DNA from: Macrolepiota albuminosa
Lineage: Eukaryota > Basidiomycota > Agaricomycetes > Agaricales > Agaricaceae
NCBI GenBank assembly: GCA_027475525.1
Contig: JAMWFC010000108.1
Coordinates: 63,811-127,810 of the forward strand
Direction of reading: 5' to 3'
Length of the DNA stretch: 64,000 nt
The position numbers and the translations under genes are program-made. Each line of letters begins with the position of its first letter. Positions within the stretch are counted from its first letter, which is position 1. Of this stretch, positions 51,851 through 62,612 are shown piece by piece. The notes beneath the pieces are model-generated. The model was not told the origin of the DNA, searched no databases, and was given only the letters and a program-made list of their open reading frames with translations.

Positions 51851-54369
51851 ATGTCCACTCCTTTCGATGCCTCTGCTCTTCGCAATTTCCTGGCTAAGGC
51901 CTCTTATTTATTTGATCGCGCTAAGTCTGTCAGTCCCGCCGATGCGCCACAAGCCGTCCCTGGCATTATGCAACTCTACTGGCGCTGGCTCATGGTCCGC
52001 GGCTCTGACAGTTCCTGGGAGTGGGGTGCCGAGGTTCGCGAGTGGTGTGTGGCCCGGTACCGTGAGTACGAAGGTGCCGATTGGTTGTGCCCTTTTGCAG
52101 ACCTTTTTGTAAGCTTCTAAGTTTGATTTTGGGTTCGTGGCGCTAAGGTTCAGTGCTCATACTAGGCTCCTTCTCTATCCGACGAGATTGACGCCCTGCT
52201 GGCTAGTACCGAGGTTGGCAAAGTGAGTTCCCTCCTCCTCTTCCTCACATTTTCCATGTTAACCCTGAGTAGTCGGTTGCTACGTCGCCCACCGTTGCCA
52301 GCCTTCCTAGTGCCCCATCGGCCCCTACCGTTCCTTCTGCTCTGGCCGCTCCTGCTGCTCCTGTTTCCGTTCTGCCTCCTCCCATTCTTGGTAGTCCTTT
52401 TTGTGGCGATGCTTCTCCCGTTTGTCCTGCACCCATCGTTGCTTCTCCCACTCGTACTGCGCCTCCTCACTCGGCCATCAAACGGATTGCCGTTACCGCC
52501 AGTGAGCCCCGGCCCGGGCTTCTCCCACTCGTACTGCGCCTCCTCACTCGGCCATCAAACGGATTGCCGTTACCGCCAGTGAGCCCCGGCCCGGGCCTAC
52601 CCATACTATTTCTCGCCTTCCTCCCCGTAACTTTGCCGTTGTCATTAATCGTGCGCCCCCTGCTCTCGCTAGCCCTCCTAAACGTACCGTGCGTCCTTGT
52701 CTTCTTGCCTCTAGTTCTTCTACTAACTCTGCTTCTTAGGTCAATCTCCCCGCTCGTGTTGCCCCTTTGTATGTCGTAAGTGTTTCCTTTTAAGATCGCT
52801 TGTCTCTAGCGTCTGATCGAGTCCTCCTTAGGTGCCCAACCAAACTATGTTTACCGATGCGGAGCTTCATGATCTGTTGTGCCTTCGTCGCAATACTACT
52901 GTTATTGATACCGGCCTCCCGGCTGGTGTCCAAGTACTCGGCGCTAAGAAGAAGGTTACAGTGGCACCCGTGGAGTGCCGCGCTTTTAGGGTGAAGATTG
53001 GTGCGGTAAGTGCTTGTTTGTCCCTGAAAGGTTGATGACGTCGCTAACTTCTTTCCCAGTGCAATAAATGCTGGTCTGAAAACGATCCTGAGGGTTGTTG
53101 GTTTTCTACCGCTTCTCTTCCCTGCTACCGCTGCAATGCGTTGAAACGGGGCTGTGTCTTCAATGGGATTCGTACTCACGAATGCGGTAGAGATGCTATC
53201 ATGCAACGCAATTACGAGCACGCCGTCTTAGTTCGTAACGCCCGAGCCTTTGTGCTGCAGCAACATGATCTGGCCGCTACTCATCAGCCCACTGTGATTA
53301 GCGCTGCAAGTCTAGCGCTTCCCATCACCCAAGATGGTACCACCGTGGCAAGAGTCCCGGTAAGCGCCGGGAGCTAGCGCCTGCTACTCCCGTGGTCTTG
53401 TCTTCTACCGAGTCGTCTACTGATGAGGGCGAGCATACCGAGAGGGATGCTGAGGGCGAGGATGACGATGAGGCTGGGCCTGTAGTCGACACCGATGCAC
53501 TATTAGCGGTACGCGCTCTTCTGCTTCGCATTACTTCCCCTATCGCCGCTAACCCTTATCAGAGTGGCCCCAGTGGTAATTGGTGCGTAGTCTTCGAGTT
53601 CTCCTTGTCAAGTTGCGCTAACCTCTTTGTCGCCAGATCCCCTACTCCTTCGCTTCCCGTCGTCGTGAATATCCCTCCTGCCGAAGATGTCGTGATGTCT
53701 GTTGCCGGCGCTACCTCTGCTCCCGAAGCTGTCGTGGCTAGCGCCTCCCCCGTTGCCCTTCCTATTACACCATCTCTTACCCCTCCTCATAGCCTCTCTT
53801 CTTTCCCCAGTACTCGCGAGTCCTCTACCGCGCCTGAGTCTGAAGGGACCTTAGTAGCTCAGGGCGAGCGCCGCCGCCGCTGGAGGTATTTGCCTTCCTA
53901 TGGCATCCGCCTTTCTTCTGCTAGGGCCATGTCCCCAGGCGATGAGCGCCATGAATAGACCCCCCGTGCTTTCGTAACCGTTCGAGTAAGTCTGCATTTT
54001 CCTAGTTAGTTCGCCTTTCTGCTGACCTCCGCTAAGTTCGATCCTTTTTGGACTCCTCCCCCCGCCATGCGCGTTTCCGGCGATGCCTATCCTTGGCTTG
54101 GGGATGAGTTCTCTTATCCTGTCACTCCCCTTCGTCCTGCCGCCGATCTCCATCAACAACTTCGCCAGGTCGAGGACGCGACCGACGTCATCGGTAGCGA
54201 ACTCGCCCTCCTCCGTCCTCATGTCTCCACCTTAGCACGCCGTGAGCTCCTCCTGCTTGAGCTCCATGACGACATCACTGATGCGCTTGAGTGGCAAGCG
54301 AGTAACGCCATTCAAGACGGGGACTTGCTTCCATTGGGTGATCCCGCTCCCTCCGCGTCTGATGCGTAG
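51851..54369 (+). CDS. Antisense multi-exon cysteine-motif gene of Gypsy-A2
   Basis: Counterpart of 2527-4805. Exon 1 is 51851-52108 (MSTPFDASALRNFLAKASYL ... EVREWC, ADWLCPFADLF), with intron 52109-52165. Exon 2 is about 52166-52222 (LSDEIDALLASTEVGK), with an intron to about 52270. Exon 3 is Ala/Pro/Ser-rich and includes a 77-bp duplication at 52441. Then VNLPARVAPLYV as a small exon. The next exon (52832-53006) reads MFTDAELHDLLCLRR, then an intron ending TTCCCAG near 53060. The cysteine exon reads CNKCWSENDPEGCW and CYRCNALKRGCVFNG, then HECGRD. A 1-nt frame break lies near 53345. An acidic block (TDEGEHTERDAEGEDDD) and a C-terminal exon from about 54067 (GDAYPWLGDEFSYP) follow, with stop near 54369. 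Unknown function. CxxC...CxxC spacing suggests zinc binding (inference). Confidence 0.65.
52441..52594. repeat. 77-bp tandem duplication
   Basis: 52441-52517 is repeated at 52518-52594. Collapsing it keeps the Ala/Pro-rich exon in frame (AVTASEPRPG then PTHTISRLPP). Confidence 0.92.
53062..53200 (+). other. Conserved cysteine motif of the antisense gene family
   Basis: C-N-K-C-W-x2-N-D-P-E-G-C-W, then C-Y-R-C-x2-L-K-R-x-C. It is shared almost residue for residue with about 3700-3600 on the minus strand. Six cysteines in CxxC-x8-C and CxxC-x6-C arrangement. Confidence 0.75.
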
Positions 54370-54853
54370 TCGCCGGCCCGTAGCGCTTCGAATTTCTGTG
54401 GACTTTGAAAATTTTGATACGTAGTTTGTGATAGCCATACTAAAAATAAACGCTCCCCTCCCCTTGTTTCGAAATCGTCAGTTTGTAAGTAATCAAAATA
54501 TAAAGTAAGAAAAAGGGGAAACGCTCAGTAAATCATCATGGCGTAAAAACCCCTATTACCAGCGCGACCCAATAGCCAATATCGCGCCAGCCTAGGAAGA
54601 AATAGGTATCGTCTGTAGAAAAATAAGTCGATTCATGCAAGAAGTTTTAATGTATAAGAAATAGAGTGCCACTGATCGCTTGTGGTTATTCGGTGATGGT
54701 GGCTATAAGCGCTAGATCTCGAAGGTTAATTCCCTCTTTGTGCGACCTAAAATGGTTTCCAATGCATCCTATTGGTTCGTGTCTGTGTCAGGGTCCAAGC
54801 CCCTTGAGAAGTGCCCTCCCACGCTGTCGCTAGTTGAAACACCGTCCGAGTCC
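54370..54853. other. Spacer between antisense genes 1 and 2
   Basis: No gene. 54440-54620 resembles 2190-2290 of Gypsy-A1 in opposite orientation, marking the old boundary between antisense gene and pol before the extra genes. Confidence 0.4.
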
Positions 54854-54860
54854 TATAAAT
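54854..54860 (+). promoter_or_regulatory. TATA box of antisense gene 2
   Basis: TATAAAT 37 bp upstream of the ATG at 54897, a layout like that of gene 1. Confidence 0.5.
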
Positions 54861-54896
54861 TGCCCATGCCTCGACAGCATCTCATCAGTCTTTGCG

Positions 54897-55435
54897 ATGG
54901 AAAGCCCAACCGGCATCGTGTGGACTGCCCGTTGTGATTGTGCTCACGTCGTAATTGATCCCCCCACTTTCCTGGAACGCGCTACCTCGTTCTTCCACCA
55001 CTACCCAGCGGTTGGCGTACCTGGACTGACCGACGGAGTCGTTGAATTAGGTCGTCGCTGCCAGCTACTTCGTGTGGCCTGTGAGATCTGGAACGATGAC
55101 CTGCCGTTGACCCGTTTCGGTATGGAGAAAAACTGGAGTCGGATTTTTCAGGTGCGCTATTGCCTTTTTCGCCCTCCTTCTCTTCTGATAGTCTCCAAAT
55201 CAAGCAAATCGCGACCAAGGAAATGAAAGAACGTCTTGAGCTGCTGCTGGAGGAGAGTCACTACCTGGTTTGTCATTTTATTACCTCTTTTCTTCCTTCT
55301 AACGCGTCGCTTCGCTAGGCGCCTCGCTCGTCTACCGGTGGCTGGCTTTTTCGTGGTCCTGCTGAAGGCTGGAGGCCTCCCAGGCCTCTCCTTCTGCCTG
55401 GGCCTTGATGCTCGTCCATCTCCCATGTCGTTTAT
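54897..55435 (+). CDS. Antisense gene 2 of Gypsy-A2, short paralogue
   Basis: Exon 1 is 54897-55151 (MESPTGIVWTARCDCAHVV, FLERATSFFHHYPAVGVPG, ending NWSRIFQ). It equals the exon 1 of gene 1 in length (85 versus 86 codons) and layout. The intron runs from GTGCGC (55152) to TGATAG near 55190. Exon 2 carries IKQIATKEMKERLELLLEE. A further piece follows from about 55320 (APRSSTGGWLF). No cysteine motif was found, so it seems to be a truncated duplicate of the N-terminal half. Confidence 0.5.
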
Positions 55436-55614
55436 GTAAGTCGGCTCCTTCTTTTCCGTGGCGCCACCGGGCTGACAGATTTTGGCTAGTTGATTTCTTT
55501 TGTCGTAGTTATATGAAATGCATCACTGTCTTCCCCCCCCTCATGATTGTTTTGCGCATGTAAGAGTTCCCAAGTATCCGCGACCCTGCACGTAGCTTGA
55601 GGTATTTTATGGGT

Positions 55615-55768
55615 TCTGGCGCTGTTAACCCGGTTAGTATCATATCATGCCAGAACCTTCCCTCCTTCTTGATGACCCCGTACTCGTTCACTCTGGCGCT
55701 GTTAACCCGGTTAGTATCATATCATGCCAGAACCTTCCCTCCTTCTTGATGACCCCGTACTCGTTCAC
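55615..55768. repeat. 77-bp tandem duplication
   Basis: 55615-55691 is repeated at 55692-55768. It duplicates the start codon region of antisense gene 3. Confidence 0.92.
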
Positions 55769-56446
55769 CAGCCTCTCATCCTAGATCGCCTCGAGCGTTT
55801 TCTCGCGTTGATGCCTGACGGCGGCTTTCTGCAAGAGAACAGTAACATATTGACTCTTGTGCGCCGGTACCGGATCCTGCTAGCGGCCTCCGCCGAATGG
55901 GAGATAGATACAGACCCGGCTCTAGTCACCGTAAACCCTTTATTACCGCCCGCTTTAGGTAATACTTATGTGTGTTGTAGGAGCAGACCATTACTGGTAC
56001 CGCTTTGAGTCTTCATAGTCTTCTCCGTGAGACCGGGGGTTTGGTTAGTGCCTATACCCTCTTTTTGCCTGGCTTCGGTTAGCTAACTCCCTGCCTTTTT
56101 CTAGAGCCTTTCCTGGCTCCCCCTTCCAGTTCTTGTTGACCTTAACGCTAGTAGAGCCGTGCTCGACCACGTGGTAGTTCCTTTCACAGCTTTAGAGCGT
56201 TGCTTGGACAAGGTTGGGTGGTACTCGTCTCCTACTCGTTCCGCCGCTCCCCCGGGTCCTTCCCGCACTCCACCTACAATTGCTCTTCCTGTGCCTCCTC
56301 CTCGTGCTCCCATGCCTCCTCCTCCAGTCTCTCCTCCCGCACCGCCTAACGCTTCCATACGTCCCCCTTCCGGTGCTCCTCCTGCCTATAGGCGACACAA
56401 GGAGCGAGTCAAGGGCCCTCGGCGGCGGTCTTCGTCGTTGTCTTAA
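55724..56446 (+). CDS. Antisense gene 3 of Gypsy-A2, short paralogue
   Basis: Exon 1 from ATG 55724 (an identical ATG at 55647 lies in the duplicated segment) reads LDRLERFLALMPDGGFLQ and LVRRYRILLAASAEWEID, the same helical pattern as exon 1 of genes 1 and 2. Introns follow (GTAATACTT near 55960). The last part (about 56150-56446) is Pro-rich with a basic end (YRRHKERVKGPRRRSSS). No cysteine motif seen. Function unknown. Confidence 0.45.
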
Positions 56447-57837
56447 ACTTGGTAGTCAAGTATAGTTTGGTAGTGCCGCATGTATTAGTACCGCCAATTT
56501 ATGCACCCCTTTCGTGATTACTAGCGCATGCTTTAAGTCCGTAGCAGGGGGCGCTAACCACTGGCGCCTCGTTTCCTGTGGTCTTTTATTGTTCCTCTTC
56601 GTCATCAGGAGTGATCTCGTCATCGTCCACCAACTCAGTCTCTTCAAGCTCTCACAGTTTGGCCGTGTCAATGTCTAGCGCCGGTAAAGGTAGTGGAATG
56701 TGTTCACATGCTAAGTAGGGAATGAGTCAAAACGCTGCTACCGGTCGATGCAAAACCGAGCCGTCCAACTCGCAGAGTACGTAGGCTCCTCTCCTATTGC
56801 GAGAAACTACTATGAGGGGCCCTAGGTATCGAGGTCGCATCTTTTTGTTATGGGTTACTTCGATTTTTGAGTTGCGCATTAGCACTAAGGCGCCAGCTGT
56901 AAAGTTGTAGTCTCGGATAGTAGCGCTATGCTCGCTTTCAAATCGTAATGCGGCTTGTCGTCTAGCTTGAAATACCACCTCGTGTAGGCGCTCTAGATCC
57001 TCCATGCGTCGTTGTAAGTCAATGGCACGCCTAGCGATAAGGTCGGTAGAGGACAGGATTGAGTTAGGTGGTGGTTGTAGGTATGTTGCCTCCACAACGT
57101 CTGCTGGAAGCAGGGGATGGGTGCCAGTCGCCGCGTAGTAGGGAGAGCAGCCCATCCTCTTCCGTACGGTAACTCGTTCGGACCAAAAGACCGAATAAGT
57201 CGCTTCGCTCCAGCGACTTTCGTCGCCGTCTACCGCCTTAAATAGCGCCTGTTGTACGTCAAAATGTGGCCTTTCCACTATACCGTTAGCGCGTTTATTG
57301 TATCCTGAGATCCGAATATGCTGTATGTTGTATTTCTTAGCGAGGTAGGTAAGCGCCTTAACTATCGGCGCTCCGTTGTCTGTAACAATCTCGTGAAGGG
57401 CTCCCCATCTGCAAATAACATCTTCGAAGAGCCACTTAGCTATAGCGTCGGTATTTTCCCGCTGGAGCATACGGAACTCCGGCCAATGTACCAAAGAACA
57501 CCTTCCCTGGATAATGTACTTGTAGCGTCCCGACGTTATAGATACTGGCTGTGTAAAAAGTCGATGGAGCCTGATACGGTTTAGGTTGGTACGGAATGAT
57601 AGGGTGTAGCCAGGTCGAGATAGGTTGGTCTTCGTGAAGGGCCGAAATAGGCAATTGAATAATATGTATGAAACCATGCAACCGGTCAATCCAGTCGTCA
57701 AATACGTCATTATCACTTTCGTCTAGCGCTTCGTCCTCCGGCTGCCTAGGTCGCCTAGATAGTCCATCAGGTCCATGAAACGCACTCTTGACATGCACGA
57801 GCTCGAAGTGGAACATTAGTATCGCTACCACCCAGCG

Positions 57838-57991
57838 ATTCATGCTAGCCAAAGGTTGAATGTCTGGATTCTGGAGCATTCCTTTGATGTAGCGTGCGTC
57901 AACTTCGACAATCAATTCATGCTAGCCAAAGGTTGAATGTCTGGATTCTGGAGCATTCCTTTGATGTAGCGTGCGTCAACTTCGACAATCA
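57838..57991. repeat. 77-bp tandem duplication
   Basis: 57838-57914 is repeated at 57915-57991. Collapsing it rejoins the RNase H frame. Confidence 0.93.
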
Positions 57992-58860
57992 AGTTTTGAA
58001 CCCCAATAAGATACATGCGCAGCGCCTGGAACGCTCGAAACAATCCGTATAATTCCAGTTTGGGCTGACTATAGCGCGACTCTCTGTCATTAAGGGTAAT
58101 TGATCCGAAGCAATTGTAGCGTCTGATTTTTCGATTTGCGCTATCACATTGACATAAAAAGAAGCCGACCGCGATGTAAGAGGTGTCAATGGCAAGTATA
58201 ACGGGATTGGATGTAGTATAATCGATGGGTACCAATGGCTTCGCTTCCTGCAGCGCCTTCACTAAGTCTTTTTGGGCGTTAATTTGGTCGGGTCCGAATT
58301 CGAAGGGGACCCCTGAACAAGTTAAGCGATTTAGCACATGCGCTCAATGTGAAAAATGGTGTATGAACATGCGCAGCACGCCTACCGTGCCTAGAAACAC
58401 GCAAACTTCCGAGAGGTTATGGCAGACTCCCCACTTCTCTAGAAGCGCTAATCGGCTCTCCTCAGGGATCCTGCCTTCTGGCATGCAAACGTGCCCTAAA
58501 ATTTTAAATTGTGGTACGCAAAGAACCAACTTGTGTCCTGAAAACGTCCCACCACAATATTTCATGCGCTGGAGCACCCGGTTGACCAACTGGAAGAAGT
58601 CCCATAGCGCCATGCGGATATTAGGATTTTCTGGATGCACTTTGGGCTTGCCATCTACAAGGCACCAATCTTTTGGGCCCTTAATGCCAACGTCGTCGAT
58701 AAAGCTAAGCACATGGTGGGGTATTTCGGGTTGTAGAATAAATGTAATGTCGTCGTGGAATATGGGTACCGAATTAGTCCATCCCATGGGAAGTATAACC
58801 AGTCGTAGCGCTCTGAATGGCGTTTGGAACGTCGTTAAGTCGCAAGAGGCAGGGTGAATT

Positions 58861-59014
58861 AAGCGCTCGTCATAGCCAACGTACAGATCCAGGGTAGCGC
58901 CACATATTCTTCCCGTGAACGATTCAGCGACATGATCAAGCGCTCGTCATAGCCAACGTACAGATCCAGGGTAGCGCCACATATTCTTCCCGTGAACGAT
59001 TCAGCGACATGATC
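58861..59014. repeat. 77-bp tandem duplication
   Basis: 58861-58937 is repeated at 58938-59014. Collapsing it rejoins the RT frame. Confidence 0.93.
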
Positions 59015-59440
59015 GGGGAAGGGCGGTACCCCTGAATGACGAATCGTGACTTTGTTTAGCGGTTCCAAACTATGAACTATACGTAGCTTTCCATTTTTCT
59101 TCAGTACACAAAACCATCGTGACCAGTATGCCGAATTGGAAGGCTCGTAAACTCCTGCCGCTATTTTGGAACGAATAATTTGGCAAACTTCAGCTTCAAT
59201 ACCCGGTGGTATAGGTCGGTTATGCTCGGTCCAAGGTACGTGAGGTATCGTTGGTATAACCACTGGTGGAAAGAAGTCAGTTCTCAGTTTACCGCGTTCG
59301 GAATCCTCCCAAGCAAATGCCTCGTTTTGTTTTCGCATAATGTCGGTCAATACATCTAGTTCCGCCGTCGATAGAAAGCCTGTATCGTGGGCGCTAAGGA
59401 ATAGCGCTTGTCGTTCTTCCGTAAATCGTCCGGTAGGCTC

Positions 59441-59594
59441 AAAGGGTGGCGGGTTCGGATTAAGCTCGGGAAGGGTCGCTAACGGGTCTCCAATGATCTT
59501 TCTTTCGATGCAAAATTAAAGGGTGGCGGGTTCGGATTAAGCTCGGGAAGGGTCGCTAACGGGTCTCCAATGATCTTTCTTTCGATGCAAAATT
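59441..59594. repeat. Tandem duplication of 76-77 bp
   Basis: About 59441-59517 is repeated at 59518-59594. Collapsing it rejoins the frame between the protease linker and RT. Confidence 0.9.
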
Positions 59595-60740
59595 CTTCGG
59601 GTACGCCGCTCGCCACCAGTTTTGTTTTAAGCGCTACTGGCTTGTATTTCTTTTTAACCTGAACCCCTTTGCGCTTAGGGGTACTGTTGTTAGCAAACGT
59701 ATTATAAATGGAACTCTGGTTTCTAGCAAAACCAGATATCAAAGGTTCTTTAGTATCAGGAGTAGAAACGAAATAAGTGTCTGTCGAAAGATTTTCAGTA
59801 ATATCGGATGCAGTGAGGTATAAGTAGGATAAAGCTTCGCTAGTAAGCGACATAGACATGTTCAAGATTTCAGGGGCTAAAGGGGTATGTGATATAAAGG
59901 TTACTTGCCCAGTCCGATGATTATAGTCCAAGATAAGCGCTTCATCTCCATGATCCTCATCACTCATCTCCTCGATGGCGCCAGAAAACACTTGCAAGGT
60001 TCGTAGCTAACGTAAGGTCGCTTTCTCAGTCCTGGCTTCTGGAACCGTCCTTGAGGAAATGTCGGTACCGTTCTCCTGACTCCAGAATTGGGGTCACTAA
60101 TAGTTAGCGTCGTTTCCTTCTCGGACATCGTTTTGACTACTGATCGCGCTAGCACATCGAAGGGCCTTCCTAATAATAAATTGTAGGCAGGCAATCTGAG
60201 TATGTGAATTTGCAAATAGAACGTAAGATCACCTATAGCACATGGCATGTTCCGAGCCATCCCCAAGGATCGATCAATCGTGCTGTTAGTGCTCTGCATG
60301 TTAAGAATGATCGTTGGATTGTAAATGATACCCAGCTCGTTAGCGACGTCGGCAGCCATTGAAATAATTTGTGATCCGCTATCCACAATCGACTCTATTT
60401 CACTTTTCCCATCAACTGTCAGCATAATTGAGCGAATCATGTGAGAGTCTTGGGCTACAGTTAAGATGGCGGGATCGTCGCTAGATCTTAGCAATTTTAG
60501 GTATGTTTTGACCGGGTCAATGGACGTGGCTTCTTTAGGTAGTGCAACCTCTTCCTTGGTTTCCGGAGCTACCATCTCAGTTATATATGCGAAACCAGGC
60601 AGCGCATCGTCGCATTCGTCCACCGTTGCTACATTGTTAGCTATGTTCCGTCGGGGGGTAACCGCGGTACGCATCTGGTTCCTGACGTCTGGCGCCACGC
60701 TGCATAACTCTCCTACCAATAGCGTAACCTGACTTTGCAT
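59479..60740 (-). pseudogene. Gypsy-A2 protease region
   Basis: 60740-59964 holds a retropepsin: IESIVDSGSQIISMAADV with catalytic DSG near 60380 and NLLLGRPFDVL near 60160. The frame changes near 59980 into 59997-59479 (EEMSDEDHGDEALILDYN, acidic), the linker before RT. A second frame change separates it from gag (60920). Confidence 0.8.
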
Positions 60741-60919
60741 GATGCGATCAAAAACTAACTTAGACTTCTCCAGATCATATATAGGCGCTGTGGGTCAATA
60801 TCCCCCCGTAGGTTTATCTGGCACTCCGAAGTTACGATTAAGGGGCGGGGTGTAGTTGCCCCCAAGACCAGCGTAAGGATGTAGCGGTGGCTCCGAAACA
60901 GCTGGTGCCTTGGTGGCTT

Positions 60920-62533
60920 CTAATACTTCGTCGTTAGTGCTGGAGCGGAGCCTGTCGTCACGCCTGAAGGTCTATAATCCTTTAAAGGCTGCTTGCCCTT
61001 TTTGATCTCCACCCCATCGAAGACCTGATTCTTTAGCGACTTCAGTTCCTTCTCTAGCGTCTCAATCCTCTCTTCGCAGGACAGTGTGGGTCGGTCGCTG
61101 ATAGCATTTAGCTGAGGAACTTCGTGAATTAGTGCTTGTTGAGGAGTTGCCTCGGTTTCTGTCGTCGCCGTGCTATTCAGGTTGCCTGTCGCTAAGTTCC
61201 TGGGGTTCCGGCAGTGCCACTCGTCAATGCGTCCCTGGAACGTCTTATGCTCGGAATAAAGGGGAATGCTAGCGCCCGAAGGTAAGACTAGTTTCCCGTC
61301 CATTCCCCGACGCGCCTTCCCTTGTCGTAGATACTGTTCAAGGATAGCGCACCTACCCCTAGTCATGGTATGTCCTGCCTCGCCACAGAAATGGCAAATT
61401 CCCGTCTGTACGTTGTTTCTAGGCGCCGAAAGACTAGTCAAAATCAAGGTTTCCAGTTTATTCATAACATTAGCAACTGCATTGTTGACGGCAGTTTCCA
61501 AATCCTCCTTCTTGACGTACCCATTACGGTCATTGGCGGCGCTAGGCGCTGGCGACTCTATCTTGGGTGCCATTCCTCCATGGTCCGCACCAGGTCGCTG
61601 TAATGGTATACCTGTATCCGTGCCTTTTAATACCCACTTTCCTGCCTCAAAGACCTTTTCTATGTCGTATGGTTCCTCAGGGTGATGGTCATGCATAATG
61701 ATCTCTAAGCGTCGTGCAATCTTAGTCTATAACGACGTCGGGAATCCTTGTTGAAACAAACAGCGCTCCTCGTTCCCATATAACTTCCCATTTTGGACCA
61801 GCCATCTCGCTATCCGCTGGAAATCACGATAATAGGTCGATAGCGCTCCTAGGGTATAGATTCCAGCCGCAAAAGTGTCTTGTACTAGCTTCTGGATTTC
61901 CATTACCGTATAACGCGTAGCTTCTTCGGCACCAGGATATAAATGAATGATAGCCTTTTTCCATTCCTCATAGGTAAAAGGCCTGGGTGGTGCATCACTA
62001 GTAAGTCCTTGGAACTCCTTCAACTCTGTCCATGATTCGGCTGTGTTGTATGAGACGTATCTGGCGGCGTATTCCTTCATCTGTGTATCGTCGGTTACCC
62101 GGCAATCACGTAGCAGATACTCCAACTCTTTGAAGTACATTAGTTCGCAAGGTTTTGTTTCGTCCCATTTTGGCGATGAGAAGTGGTTTTGGGGTGGCAT
62201 GCGCTGATTGTTCAGCTGATTCATACCAATAGGTGTGTTTGTTGAGGTAGGAAGGGTGGTGGTGCTCGTGTTACTTAGCGTCGATGTCGTAGGTACCGGC
62301 TCAGTTAGCTCCAAGTCGCTAGGTTCTGGCGATAATAGCCTAGATAACTCTTCTAGAGGCGTAAGCGGCGTATGGTTTTTGCCTGCTAAGTACTCAAATG
62401 GTCGGGAAAACGGGAAAAAGCTCTCAGCTAAGCTGTCTGGTGCGGCCTCAAGCTCCTGATCCAAAGTCTGTCTCGGTAGCGTGCCTGGTAAGTGTGGTGA
62501 TTCGGTGGTACTTGGTTCAAGCGCGCTCTCCAC
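60920..62533 (-). pseudogene. gag: Gypsy-A2 gag
   Basis: The capsid-like part (62218-61727) has MNQLNNQRMPPQNHFSS, YFKELEYLLRD and LSTYYRDFQRIARWL. An in-frame TAG at 61729-61727 is followed in the same frame by 61696-60920, with a zinc knuckle CHFCGEAGHTMTRGRC (near 61395-61345) and a C-terminal coiled coil (ERIETLEKELKSLKNQV). No in-frame ATG is seen upstream of about 62218 although the frame is open to about 62580, so the original start is lost or non-ATG. Confidence 0.82.
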
Positions 62534-62597
62534 CAGGAGGCGGTGCTGTCGCTGGGCTCGAGTTTCTGGCAGAATTCTGTCTCAGAAGAACCCCTTG

Positions 62598-62612
62598 CGG
62601 TGGGCTCCAAAA
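62598..62612 (-). other. Primer-binding-site region of Gypsy-A2
   Basis: On the minus strand, right after the LTR end ...GTCATCA, comes TTT then TGGAGCCCACCGC. A TGG start 3 nt after the LTR is typical of tRNA-primed elements. The tRNA is not assigned. Confidence 0.6.

Larger units (their letters stand above)
56586..59350 (-). pseudogene. pol: Gypsy-A2 pol: RT, RNase H and deleted integrase
   Basis: RT: YWSRWFCVLKKNGKLRIV (near 59150), LYVGYDERL, PMGWTNSVPIFHDD (near 58780) and the active site FIDDVGIKGP (near 58700). RNase H: AIDTSYIAVGFFLCQ, SQPKLELYG, VEVDARYIKGML, HGPDGLSR (58200-57760). Integrase is joined abnormally near 57540: the segment with the zinc region and first catalytic Asp, present in Gypsy-A1 (about 540-1080), is missing. 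TDNGAP (near 57370) and IVERPHFD (near 57270) remain. The C-terminus is acidic with TAA at 56588-56586 and a TGA shortly before. Frame breaks at 57838, 58861 and 59441 coincide with 77-bp duplications and vanish when these are read once. Confidence 0.88.

Noticed and set aside
52200..53221. Minus-strand open frames opposite the antisense gene of Gypsy-A2
   Set aside because: Arg/Gly-rich shadows of the Ala/Pro-rich plus-strand exons.
6289..59594. 77-bp duplications as transposon target-site duplications or a new repeat mechanism
   Set aside because: They are tandem with nothing inserted between, have one fixed length in unrelated contexts, and several break frames that are otherwise intact. 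Assembly overlap explains all of this more simply.
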